64,000 nucleotides of DNA from CAWEWH01 sp963812775 (GTDB lineage Bacteria > Pseudomonadota > Alphaproteobacteria > Rhizobiales > Beijerinckiaceae). Shown piece after piece: positions 56,065 through 63,112 of the stretch. The notes beneath the pieces are model-generated. The model saw only the letters and a list, made by a program, of their open reading frames with translations, did not search any database and was not told the DNA's origin. Where the stretch lies: positions 496,001 through 560,000 of the forward strand of contig CAWEWH010000005.1 in assembly GCA_963812775.1 (NCBI GenBank), given 5' to 3'. Numbering within the stretch: position 1 is the first letter of the stretch; every line of letters begins with the position of its first letter. Position numbers and translations under genes: made by a program.

Positions 56065-57066
56065 ATGATCGCCCGCCCCTTCGACGTTCTCGCCCTCGGC
56101 AATGCCCTTGTCGACGTCCTCGCCCACACCGAGGAGGACTTTCTCGTCCGCCAGAAGCTGGTGAAGGGCTCCATGCAGCTGATCGACGAGACGCGCGCCG
56201 AGTATCTCTACGCCATCATGGGCCCCACCACGCTGGTGTCGGGCGGCTCGGCCGCCAACACCATCGCCGGCATCGCCTCGCTCGGCGGCAAGGGCGCCTT
56301 CGTGGGCAAGGTCAAGGCCGACGATCTTGGCGACGTCTTCGCGCACGACCTGCGATCGCAGGGCATCGCCTTCGACGTGGCGCCGGCCCGCGACGGCCCC
56401 GGCACCGGGCGCTGCTTCATCCTGGTGACGCCCGACGGCGAGCGCACCATGAACACCTTTCTGGGCGCCGGTCAGGGGCTGACGGCCGCCGACGTCGACC
56501 CGGCCGCCATCAAGGCCGCCTCGATCGTCTATCTCGAAGGCTATCTGTGGGATCCGCCCGGCGCCAAGGAGGCCTTCATCGCCGCCGCCAAGATCGCCCA
56601 TGCGTCCGCCACCAAGGTGGCGCTGACCTTGTCGGACGCGTTCTGCGTCGATCGCTACCGCGCCGAGTTTCTCGAGCTGATCCGCTTCGGCCTCATCGAC
56701 ATTCTCTTTGCCAACGAGCGCGAATTGACCTCGCTCTACATGACGGGCGACTTCGACACAGCCCTTGCGTCGCTGCGCGAGGAAGACGTGCTGGCCGCCG
56801 TCACCCGCTCCGAGAAGGGCGCTCTCATCGTCAGCCGCGAGGCGACGGAAGCGGTGCCCGCCCATCCCATCGCCCGCCTCGTCGACGCCACCGGGGCGGG
56901 CGATCTCTTCGCGTCGGGCTTCCTGGTCGGCCTGACGCGCGGTCAGGATCTTCGCAATTGCGCGCGCCTCGGCGCGCTCGCCGCCGCCGAGGTGATCCAG
57001 CATATGGGGCCGCGGCCGGAGCGCAGCCTCAAGGAACTCGCCGCCGAGGCGGGGCTTGCGGTCTAG
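56065..57066 (+). CDS. PfkB-family kinase (adenosine kinase type)
   Basis: 333 residues. The ribokinase fold starts FDVLALGNALVDVLAHTEEDFL, then LVSGGSAANTIAGIASLGGKGAFVGKV, AFCVDRYR and the catalytic DATGAGDLFASGFLVGLTRG with the base Asp and anion hole. Alphaproteobacterial relatives are annotated as adenosine kinase. The ATG at 56065 follows AGGAG at about a dozen bases; a frame start at 56029 overlaps the regulator gene. Substrate from sequence: nucleoside likely, not proven. Confidence 0.9.
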   Translation: MIARPFDVLALGNALVDVLAHTEEDFLVRQKLVKGSMQLIDETRAEYLYAIMGPTTLVSGGSAANTIAGIASLGGKGAFVGKVKADDLGDVFAHDLRSQGIAFDVAPARDGPGTGRCFILVTPDGERTMNTFLGAGQGLTAADVDPAAIKAASIVYLEGYLWDPPGAKEAFIAAAKIAHASATKVALTLSDAFCVDRYRAEFLELIRFGLIDILFANERELTSLYMTGDFDTALASLREEDVLAAVTRSEKGALIVSREATEAVPAHPIARLVDATGAGDLFASGFLVGLTRGQDLRNCARLGALAAAEVIQHMGPRPERSLKELAAEAGLAV

Positions 57067-57074
57067 CGTCGCGA

Positions 57075-57416
57075 ATGACCTTCGAGGACGTCCGGAAAAT
57101 CGCCGCCGAGCTGCCCGGCATGGAGGAGGGGCCGTGCTACGGCACGCCGGCCTTTCGCATGCGCAAGCGCCTCATCGCGCGTCTGAAGGAGGACGGCGAG
57201 ACCCTCGTCGTCAAGATGGGCTTCGATGAGCGCGACATGCTCATGGAGGCCGACCCCAAGGTCTTCTTCATCACCGACCACTACCGCAATTCCCGCTACA
57301 TGCTGGTGCGGCTGAAGAGGGTGCGGCGCGAGACGCTGAAGCGGCTGATCACTCAGGCTTGGCGCGAGGCGGCGCCCAAGCGGGTGAGGGAGGCGCACGA
57401 GAGGCTGTCGAGTTGA
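57075..57416 (+). CDS. MmcQ/YjbR family DNA-binding protein
   Basis: 113 residues. MTFEDVRKIAAELPGMEEGPCYGTPAFRMRKRLIARL is the hallmark (LPG-x-E-x-x-x-YGTPAF) of the YjbR fold, with VKMGFDERDMLMEADPKVFF and a C-terminal LKRLITQAWREAAPKR helix. The fold resembles a double-wing DNA-binding domain, but no function is established. It follows the kinase gene by eight bases and is convergent with coaA. Confidence 0.9.
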   Translation: MTFEDVRKIAAELPGMEEGPCYGTPAFRMRKRLIARLKEDGETLVVKMGFDERDMLMEADPKVFFITDHYRNSRYMLVRLKRVRRETLKRLITQAWREAAPKRVREAHERLSS

Positions 57417-57447
57417 TAATTCGACCAAGTTGGGGATTGCCGTCCTC

Positions 57448-58419
57448 TCACAACCGTCTGAGCGCCACTTCCTCGATGCGGTGATCGGCACCCTTGCGCA
57501 GGATCAGGCTGGCGCGCCGGCGCGTCGGCAGGATGTTCTCGCGCAGGTTGACCAGGTTGATGCGGCCCCACAGCCGCTCCGCCATCTGCAGCGCCTCGGC
57601 TTCCGAGACGTGCGCGTATTTGCTCCAGTAGGATTGCGGATCGTGGAACAGCTCGCGCCTGAAGCGCATCCAGCGCGTCACGTACCACTGGTTGAGCACG
57701 TCCTCGTCGGCGTCGATATAGACCGAGAAATCGAAAAAGTCGGACACGAACGGAATGACGCTGCCGTCCTTCGGCAGCCGCGCCGGCTGCAGCACGTTGA
57801 CGCCCTCGACGATGAGGATGTCGGGGCGGTCGATCACCTGCCTGCCGCCCGGCACTACGTCGTAGACGAGGTGCGAATAGACCGGCGCCTCGACGTTGCG
57901 CTTTCCCGCCTTGATGTCGCCGAGGAAGCGCAGCAGCGTCCCGGTGTCGTAGCTTTCCGGAAAGCCCTTCTTCTCCATCAAGCCCTGGCGCTCGAGCTCG
58001 ACGTTGGGCCACAGGAAGCCGTCGGTGGTGATGAGGTCGACCTTGGGCGTGTTGGGCCAGCGGGCGAGGAGCGCCTTCAGCACGCGCGCCGTGGTCGACT
58101 TGCCGACCGCGACCGAACCCGCAATGCCGATGATGTACGGCACCTTGCCGTCCTGCTCGGCAAGCAGAAACCGCTGTGTTGCCCGGAACAGGCCCTGCGT
58201 CGCCGCCACGTAGAGCGACAGCAGGCGCGACAGCGGCAGGTAGATGGCGGCCACTTCCTCGAGCGAGGTCGGGTCGTTGAGCGACTGCAGGCGCACCACC
58301 TCGTCGGCGCTGAGCGTCATCGGCGTGTCGGCGCGCAGCTTCGCCCATTCGGCGCGCGAGAAGATGCGGTAGGGCGAGAGCCCGTCGCGTCCGAGCGATT
58401 CCGGCGACAGATCATCCAT
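57448..58419 (-). CDS. coaA: Pantothenate kinase, type I
   Basis: 323-residue enzyme for the first step of CoA synthesis. The P-loop is GIAGSVAVGKSTTARVLKALL; LITTDGFLWPNVELERQGLMEKKGFPESYD and YSHLVYDVVPG mark type I CoaA; later FVSDFFDFSVYIDADEDVL and HDPQSYWSKYAHVSEAEAL. The start is the ATG at 58419. It is the last gene of the his-coaA string, 80 bp after hisE with a REP between, a common linkage in this class. Confidence 0.96.
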   Translation of the reverse strand: MDDLSPESLGRDGLSPYRIFSRAEWAKLRADTPMTLSADEVVRLQSLNDPTSLEEVAAIYLPLSRLLSLYVAATQGLFRATQRFLLAEQDGKVPYIIGIAGSVAVGKSTTARVLKALLARWPNTPKVDLITTDGFLWPNVELERQGLMEKKGFPESYDTGTLLRFLGDIKAGKRNVEAPVYSHLVYDVVPGGRQVIDRPDILIVEGVNVLQPARLPKDGSVIPFVSDFFDFSVYIDADEDVLNQWYVTRWMRFRRELFHDPQSYWSKYAHVSEAEALQMAERLWGRINLVNLRENILPTRRRASLILRKGADHRIEEVALRRL

Positions 58420-58440
58420 TCACTCAACTCCTGCGCAACG

Positions 58441-58486
58441 CATGGTCCCGGAAAGTGTGCGCCGGTTTTCGGGCAAGATCATGCGC
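58441..58486. repeat. REP palindrome, copy 4 (between hisE and coaA)
   Basis: CATGGTCCCGGAAAGTGTGCGCCGGTTTTCGGGCAAGATCATGCGC, same unit as at 3731 with one change in the left end. Confidence 0.85.
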
Positions 58487-58499
58487 AAATATTCCTCAT

Positions 58500-58823
58500 T
58501 CAGCTGCGCCGCGATGCCTTCTCATCGAGCCCCGACTGGGACGTGCGCCGCCGCAGTTCCTCCATCACGTCGGCGAGCGGAACGCCAGCCGACTTTAGCA
58601 TGACGACGAGGTGGTAGAGCACGTCCGCCGCCTCGGCCGTGAGGTGCTTCTTGTCGTCCATCACCGCCGCGATCGCCGCCTCCATGGCCTCCTCGCCGAG
58701 CTTCTTGGCCGCCTTGGCGGGTCCTCCGGCCAGGAGCTTGGCCGTATAGGACGCGTCCGGGCTGGCGACGGCCCGCTCGTCGATGATCTTCGCCAGGTCC
58801 TCGAGGGTGAAACGCGTAGGCAT
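58500..58823 (-). CDS. hisE: Phosphoribosyl-ATP pyrophosphatase
   Basis: 107 residues. Second step of histidine synthesis. FTLEDLAKIIDERAVASPDASYTAKLL, then KKLGEEAMEAAIAAVMDDKKHLTAEAADVLYHLVVML, the MazG-like motif with the EExxE/DD metal residues. The ATG at 58823 is five bases after the hisF stop. Separate from hisI, as usual in alphaproteobacteria. Confidence 0.95.
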   Translation of the reverse strand: MPTRFTLEDLAKIIDERAVASPDASYTAKLLAGGPAKAAKKLGEEAMEAAIAAVMDDKKHLTAEAADVLYHLVVMLKSAGVPLADVMEELRRRTSQSGLDEKASRRS

Positions 58824-58828
58824 GGCTT

Positions 58829-59606
58829 TCAGTCCATCCGCATGGGCAGGCCGGCTTTGGCCATATGGGTCTTGGCCTCGCCGACCGTGTGCTCGCCGAA
58901 ATGGAAGATGGAGGCGGCCAGCACGGCGCTGGCATGACCGTCGCGCACCCCTGCCACCAGGTGGTCGAGGGTGCCGACGCCGCCCGAGGCGACCACCGGC
59001 ACGGTGACGGCGTCGGCGATGGAGCGCATCAGCGCGATGTCGTAGCCGGCCTTGGTGCCGTCCCGGTCCATGGAGGTGACGAGGAGCTCGCCGGCCCCGA
59101 GCTCCACCACCTGGCGCGCATAGGCGAGCGCGTCGATGCCGGTCGAGCGGCGGCCGCCATGCGTGAAAATCTCCCACGCCAGCGGTGCTCCGTCTGCCGA
59201 CACCCGCTTGGCGTCGATGGCCACGACGATGCACTGGTCGCCGAATTTCTCCGCCGCCTCGCGCACGAAGCCGCGGTTCGCCACCGCCGCCGTGTTGATC
59301 GACACCTTGTCGGCGCCGGCCAGCAGCAGCTGGCGGATGTCCTCGAGCGCTGCGCACGCCGCCGCCCACGGTGAGCGGCATGAAGCAGGCTTCCGCCGTG
59401 CGCGTCACCACCTCGCGCAGGATGCCGCGGTCCTCGTGGCTCGCCGTGATGTCGAGGAAGGTGAGCTCGTCGGCGCCGGCCGCGTCGTAGGCCTTGGCGG
59501 CTTCGACGGGATCGCCGGCATCGACGAGGTCGACGAACTTGACGCCCTTGACGACGCGCCCGTCCTTCACGTCGAGGCACGGAATGACGCGCACCTTGAG
59601 CATCAT
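58829..59606 (-). CDS. hisF: Imidazole glycerol phosphate synthase subunit HisF, frameshifted
   Basis: Cyclase subunit of the HisFH complex. The first part (MLKVRVIPCLDVKDGRVVKGVKF with the catalytic Asp, LDITASHEDR, PLTVGGGVRS) runs in one frame; the rest (SINTAAVANRGFVREAAEKFG, VVAIDAKRV, IFTHGGRRSTGIDA, LVTSMDRDGTKAGYD, ASGGVGTLDHL) in another. The join near 59345-59352, where GVRS should meet EDIRQLLLAGADKV, has one base too many. Unlike the leuS slips, there is no GANTC here. Both halves are fully conserved, so a sequence error is likely. ATG 59606 overlaps the hisA stop. Confidence 0.9.
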
Positions 59607-60355
59607 GCCGCCCCCGCGCGCGCCGGCCGCGTCGCGATGAGCGCCATCGCCTCTTTCGGGTCGAGCCGCCCGTCATAGAGGGCGCGGCCCGAAATGGCGC
59701 CTTCAAGGATGGCGCAGTCGGGCGCCAGGAGCCGCTCCACGTCGGCGATGGACGCAAGGCCGCCGGACGCGATGACCGGGATGGCAACGGCGCGCGCCAG
59801 CTTCAGGGTGGCCTCGACGTTGAGCCCTTTCAGCACGCCGTCGCGGCTGATGTCGGTATAGACGATGGCCGCGACGCCCGCCTCCGCGACGACCCGCGCC
59901 AGGTCCTCGGCGGTCATCTCCGACATCCGCGCCCAGCCCTCGACGGCGACGCGGCCGTCGCGGGCATCGATGCCCACGGCGATGCGGCCGGGATGACGGC
60001 GCGCCGCCTCGCGCACGAATTCCGGATCGCGCACCGCCGCCGTGCCGATGATGACGCGGGTGACGCCTTTGCGGAGCCAGCCGTCCACGGTCTTCATGTC
60101 GCGGATGCCGCCGCCGAGCTGCACCTTCATGTCGGGCACGCGCGCGAGGATCGCTTCCACCGACGCGGCATTGGCGGGCTTGCCTTGAAAGGCGCCGTCG
60201 AGGTCGACCACGTGCAGCCACTGGAATCCCTGGCGGGCGAAAATCTCCGCCTGCGCGGCCGGGTCGTCGTTGAAGACGGTGGCCTGCGTCATGTCGCCCC
60301 TGACGAGGCGCACGCATTGTCCGTCCTTGAGGTCGATGGCCGGAAACAGGATCAT
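59603..60355 (-). CDS. hisA: ProFAR isomerase HisA
   Basis: 250-residue TIM-barrel isomerase. MILFPAIDLKDGQCVRLVRGDM has the first catalytic Asp, then VQLGGGIRDMKTVDGWL, VGIDARDGRVAVEGW, VYTDISRDGVLKG with the second catalytic Asp, and VIASGGLASIADVERLL. The ATG at 60355 begins the conserved N-terminus and overlaps the stop of the inserted DUF559 gene by four bases; seven upstream codons in the frame belong to that gene. Confidence 0.96.
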   Translation of the reverse strand: MILFPAIDLKDGQCVRLVRGDMTQATVFNDDPAAQAEIFARQGFQWLHVVDLDGAFQGKPANAASVEAILARVPDMKVQLGGGIRDMKTVDGWLRKGVTRVIIGTAAVRDPEFVREAARRHPGRIAVGIDARDGRVAVEGWARMSEMTAEDLARVVAEAGVAAIVYTDISRDGVLKGLNVEATLKLARAVAIPVIASGGLASIADVERLLAPDCAILEGAISGRALYDGRLDPKEAMALIATRPARAGAA

Positions 60356-60666
60356 TTGCGGTCTCGGCTCTCGCATAGCGCGGCAAAGATCGTGTCGAGA
60401 ACCATGCGTTTCTCGCGGTCTATCTCGACATTCCAGAATCTAAGAGCACGGTAGCCGAGCTTGGCAAGGGCGGCATCGCGTTTCCGGTCACCGGCAGCGC
60501 GGGTCATCCCGTGCTGAGCTCTATCCACTTCGACAATGACCTTGTATCTCAGGCAGGCGAAATCGACGACGAAGCGCCCAATCGGAACTTGGCGGCGAAA
60601 GTGAAATCCTGCCGGCGCGATTTCCTCGCGCAGCCAGTTCCAGAGTTTCACCTCGTGCGCGGTCAT
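60352..60666 (-). CDS. DUF559 endonuclease-like protein (copy 2)
   Basis: 104 residues from ATG 60666; a TTG at 60702 could add 12. MTAHEVKLWNWLREEIAPAG, FRRQVPIGRFVVDFACL and KVIVEVDRAQHG give the Vsr-like fold with candidate active-site Asp and Glu, and RALRFWNVEIDREKRMVLDTI ends the domain. It is nearly the same protein as the broken copy at 46623-47241. It sits inside the his operon between hisH and hisA, overlaps hisA by four bases, and follows a palindromic repeat. DUF559 is widespread in Rhizobiales; no activity is proven for it. Confidence 0.85.
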   Translation of the reverse strand: MTAHEVKLWNWLREEIAPAGFHFRRQVPIGRFVVDFACLRYKVIVEVDRAQHGMTRAAGDRKRDAALAKLGYRALRFWNVEIDREKRMVLDTIFAALCESRDRK

Positions 60667-60767
60667 GCGCTGCCGAAGGGCTCTTGGCGTTAACAGCGGC
60701 AAGCTTGTTTCCGGACGCCGGTCCCACCTTAAGGGTCGTTGAGTCGTGGCGCGGCCGTCGGGGCTCT

Positions 60768-60898
60768 GATCCTCCCCCTCAGGGGGAGGTGGCCGCGCGG
60801 AGCGCGGCCGGAGGGGGTCGCCCTTTTTCAGCGCTTGCGACCCCACCCGCCTCGCAGCTTCGCTGCTCGGCACCCTCCCCTGAGGGGAGGGATCAGGG
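60768..60898. repeat. RPE-like repeat pair between hisH and DUF559-2
   Basis: CCTCCCCCTCAGGGGGAGG with GGCCGCGCGGAGCGCGGCC, then the mirrored GACCCCACCCGCC, CGCAGCTTCGCTGC and CACCCTCCCCTGAGGGGAG. Same two-unit build as the pair at 46672-46805. Confidence 0.82.
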
Positions 60899-60917
60899 CG
60901 CCCGCCAGACGGCAACA

Positions 60918-61568
60918 TCACGGCTTCCACCTGAGAAAATTGCCGATCAGCGCCAGCCCCAGCTTCTGGCTCTTCTCCGGGTGGAACTGGCTGCCCACCA
61001 TGTTGTCGCGCGCCACGAGCGCGGTGACCGCGCCGCCATAGTCGGCCAGCGCCACCACGTCGTCGTCGTTGGCGGGTTTCAGCGCGTAGGAGTGCACGAA
61101 ATAGGCGTTGAGGCCGTTGGCGCCGAGCGCGAGCCCGTCGAGCAATTCGTGCTCGCGCTGCGGATGCAGGTTGTTCCAGCCCATATGCGGGATCTTCAGC
61201 GCCTCGTCGTCGGGCGTGATCAGCGCCACGTCGCCCGGGATCCAGCCGAGGCCGGCCGTCACCTCGTATTCGAGACCGCGGCTCGCCATGAGCTGCATGC
61301 CGACACAGATGCCGAAGAACGGTTTTGCATCGGCCCGCACCGCCTCCGTCAAGGCCTCCACCATGCCGGGCACCGCCCCGAGGCCGCGCCGGCAATCCGC
61401 GAAGGCGCCGACGCCGGGCAGCACGACGCGGTCGGCCGCCCTGACGGTCGCGGGGTCTGACGTGACGCAGATGTCGGCCGTGACGCCGCCGTCGCGTGCT
61501 GCCCGCTCGAACGCCTTCTTGGCCGAGTGCAGGTTGCCGGAGCCGTAATCGATGATGGCCACCTTCAT
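60918..61568 (-). CDS. hisH: Imidazole glycerol phosphate synthase subunit HisH
   Basis: 216-residue glutamine amidotransferase subunit that feeds ammonia to HisF. MKVAIIDYGSGNLHSAKKAFERA; nucleophile Cys in PFFGICVGMQLMASRG; HMGWNNLH; catalytic His and Glu in GSQFHPEKSQKLG. ATG 61568 overlaps the stop of the DUF2628 gene by four bases. Confidence 0.96.
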   Translation of the reverse strand: MKVAIIDYGSGNLHSAKKAFERAARDGGVTADICVTSDPATVRAADRVVLPGVGAFADCRRGLGAVPGMVEALTEAVRADAKPFFGICVGMQLMASRGLEYEVTAGLGWIPGDVALITPDDEALKIPHMGWNNLHPQREHELLDGLALGANGLNAYFVHSYALKPANDDDVVALADYGGAVTALVARDNMVGSQFHPEKSQKLGLALIGNFLRWKP

Positions 61569-62047
61569 CGCCGCGCCTCCGCCTCCGGGAAGAGGCCGAC
61601 GACCGGTACCTGCGCCGTGCGCATGGCGGCCGGCGCGGCGGCCGTCTTGGTGATGCCCGGCGAGCGCTCGAGCCAGCGTGCGAAGAGCCGCGCCTCGGCA
61701 AGGTCGCGGCTGTCGGCGATGACGGCATCGACAGCGATCCGTCCGTGTCGCGTCAGCGTCCAGGCGCGAATGGCATTGGCTTCGTGCCCGATGAGCAGCG
61801 CCAGCGCCGCATGCGCCATGACCATCCCGCCGCTCGTCACCTTGAGGAGCACGCACGCCGTGGCCAGCGCCGCGATGGCGAGCGTCACCACGAGCGCTGC
61901 CACCCACAGCCGATGCGCCAGGAACCACAGCGGCTGGAAGATGACCGCGCCCCACGAAAAGCCGTCGCGCAGCACGACGGCGCGCGCCAGCGCCATGGGG
62001 TCGCCGGGCCGTGCGTCGGCATCGAGATGCAGCGTATAGGCCGCCAT
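61565..62047 (-). CDS. DUF2628 membrane protein
   Basis: 160 residues. A short N-terminal hydrophilic part, then two or three membrane helices (WGAVIFQPLWFLAHRLWVAALVV start, IAALATACVLLKV), and a cytosolic tail. GFSWGAVIFQPLWFLAHRLW and GHEANAIRAWTL are the DUF2628 hallmarks. The gene is regularly found just before hisH in Rhizobiales; no role in histidine synthesis is known. Confidence 0.85.
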   Translation of the reverse strand: MAAYTLHLDADARPGDPMALARAVVLRDGFSWGAVIFQPLWFLAHRLWVAALVVTLAIAALATACVLLKVTSGGMVMAHAALALLIGHEANAIRAWTLTRHGRIAVDAVIADSRDLAEARLFARWLERSPGITKTAAAPAAMRTAQVPVVGLFPEAEARR

Positions 62048-62078
62048 GGCGGTCTCCTGTTCGGAAAGTCTTAGCTCA

Positions 62079-62131
62079 CCCTCCCCTCGAGGGGGAGGGT
62101 CGCGAAGCGAAGGAGCATCGGGGTGGGGTGC
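62079..62131. repeat. RPE-like repeat between hisB and the DUF2628 gene
   Basis: CACCCTCCCCTCGAGGGGGAGGG stem then GTCGCGAAGCGAAGGAGC and GGGGTGGGGTG. Family of 12709. Confidence 0.75.
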
Positions 62132-62176
62132 TTGAAAAGGCCGCCCAAACCCCCCGGCTCGAAAGCGGGGCGCAGC

Positions 62177-62764
62177 CTACAGCTTGCCCTTGGTCGAGGG
62201 CACGCGCTTGCCCTCGCGCGGGTCGACTGTGACCGCCTGCCGCAGCGCCCGCGCCAGGCCCTTGAAGCAGCTTTCCGCCATGTGGTGGGCGTTCATGCCG
62301 TAGAGCGTTTCCACGTGCAACGTGATGCCGCTGTTCATGGCGAAGGCCTGGAACCATTCGCGCACCAGCTCGGTGTCGAAATTGCCGATCTTCGCCGCCG
62401 GGAACGTGGTGAGGAAGATCAGGTAAGGCCGCCCCGATATGTCGAGCGCGACGCGCGTCAACGTCTCGTCCATGGGCATGTGCACGGTGGCGTAGCGGGC
62501 AATCCCGGCCTTGTCGCCGAGCGCCTGGCGCACCGCCTCGCCGAGCGCGATGCCGCAATCCTCCACCGTGTGGTGCTGGTCGACGTGCAGGTCGCCCGTC
62601 ACCTTGACGGTGAGGTCGAAGAGGCCGTGGCGGGCGAAGAGCTCGAGCATGTGGTCGAGGAAGCCGACACCGGTCTTGATGTCGGCCTTTCCCGACCCGT
62701 CCAGGGCAACGCTCACCGCCACGTCCGTCTCGGCCGTGCGGCGCTTAACCTTACCGGCGCGCAT
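62177..62764 (-). CDS. hisB: Imidazoleglycerol-phosphate dehydratase
   Basis: 195-residue monofunctional HisB, sixth step of histidine synthesis. RRTAETDVAVSVALDGSG, GVGFLDHMLELFARHGLFDL, DQHHTVEDCGIALGEAVRQAL with the manganese-binding His/Glu, and the second metal motif GMNAHHMAESCFKGLARAL. The start is the ATG at 62764. First gene of the his operon in this window. Confidence 0.97.
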   Translation of the reverse strand: MRAGKVKRRTAETDVAVSVALDGSGKADIKTGVGFLDHMLELFARHGLFDLTVKVTGDLHVDQHHTVEDCGIALGEAVRQALGDKAGIARYATVHMPMDETLTRVALDISGRPYLIFLTTFPAAKIGNFDTELVREWFQAFAMNSGITLHVETLYGMNAHHMAESCFKGLARALRQAVTVDPREGKRVPSTKGKL

Positions 62765-62778
62765 GGGGCTTTTCTCCC

Positions 62779-62827
62779 GCGCATGATCCCGAAAAGTTGG
62801 GAGACTTGTCGGACAAGATCATGCGCC
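62779..62827. repeat. REP palindrome, copy 5
   Basis: GCGCATGATCCCGAAAAG ... GGACAAGATCATGCGCC, 15 bp upstream of the hisB ATG, with the central GCGGTTTTC replaced by TGGGAGACTTG. The closest REP copy to a start codon in this window. Confidence 0.8.
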
Positions 62828-62891
62828 ATTAAAGGCTCGCGCGCCTTCTAGCGTGTTGATGCGGGGGAGGGAACTGTGTTGCAGGACCACG

Positions 62892-63088
62892 CGCTCACCC
62901 TCTCCCCTTGCGGGAGAGGGTGGCCGGCGGAGCCGGCCGGGAGAGGGGGTCTCTCCATCCGGCGTTAGGTCCAGGCCACTCCATATGAGGAGAAAGCAAG
63001 TTGTGTGAGGGGGAGAGCGCAAAGACTTCCACCCCCTCTCCCGCCCCTCGCTGACGCGAGGGGCACCCTCTCCCGCAAGGGGAGAGGG
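62892..63088. repeat. RPE-like repeat pair upstream of hisB
   Basis: CCCTCTCCCCTTGCGGGAGAGGG with GGCCGGCGGAGCCGGCC, and about 90 bp on the mirrored unit with CCCCTCGCTGACGCGAGGGG and CCCTCTCCCGCAAGGGGAGAGGG. A variant core (CTCTCCC) of the 12709 family. Confidence 0.78.
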
Positions 63089-63112
63089 AAGAACGCCCCC
63101 GGGCTCGCTCCC

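Larger units (their letters stand above)
62765..63112. other. 348-bp intergenic region upstream of hisB
   Basis: No gene. A REP palindrome (62779-62827) abuts the hisB start, and a pair of RPE-like units (62892-63088) fills the rest. The his promoter is presumably in or between them; no clear boxes are seen. Confidence 0.65.
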
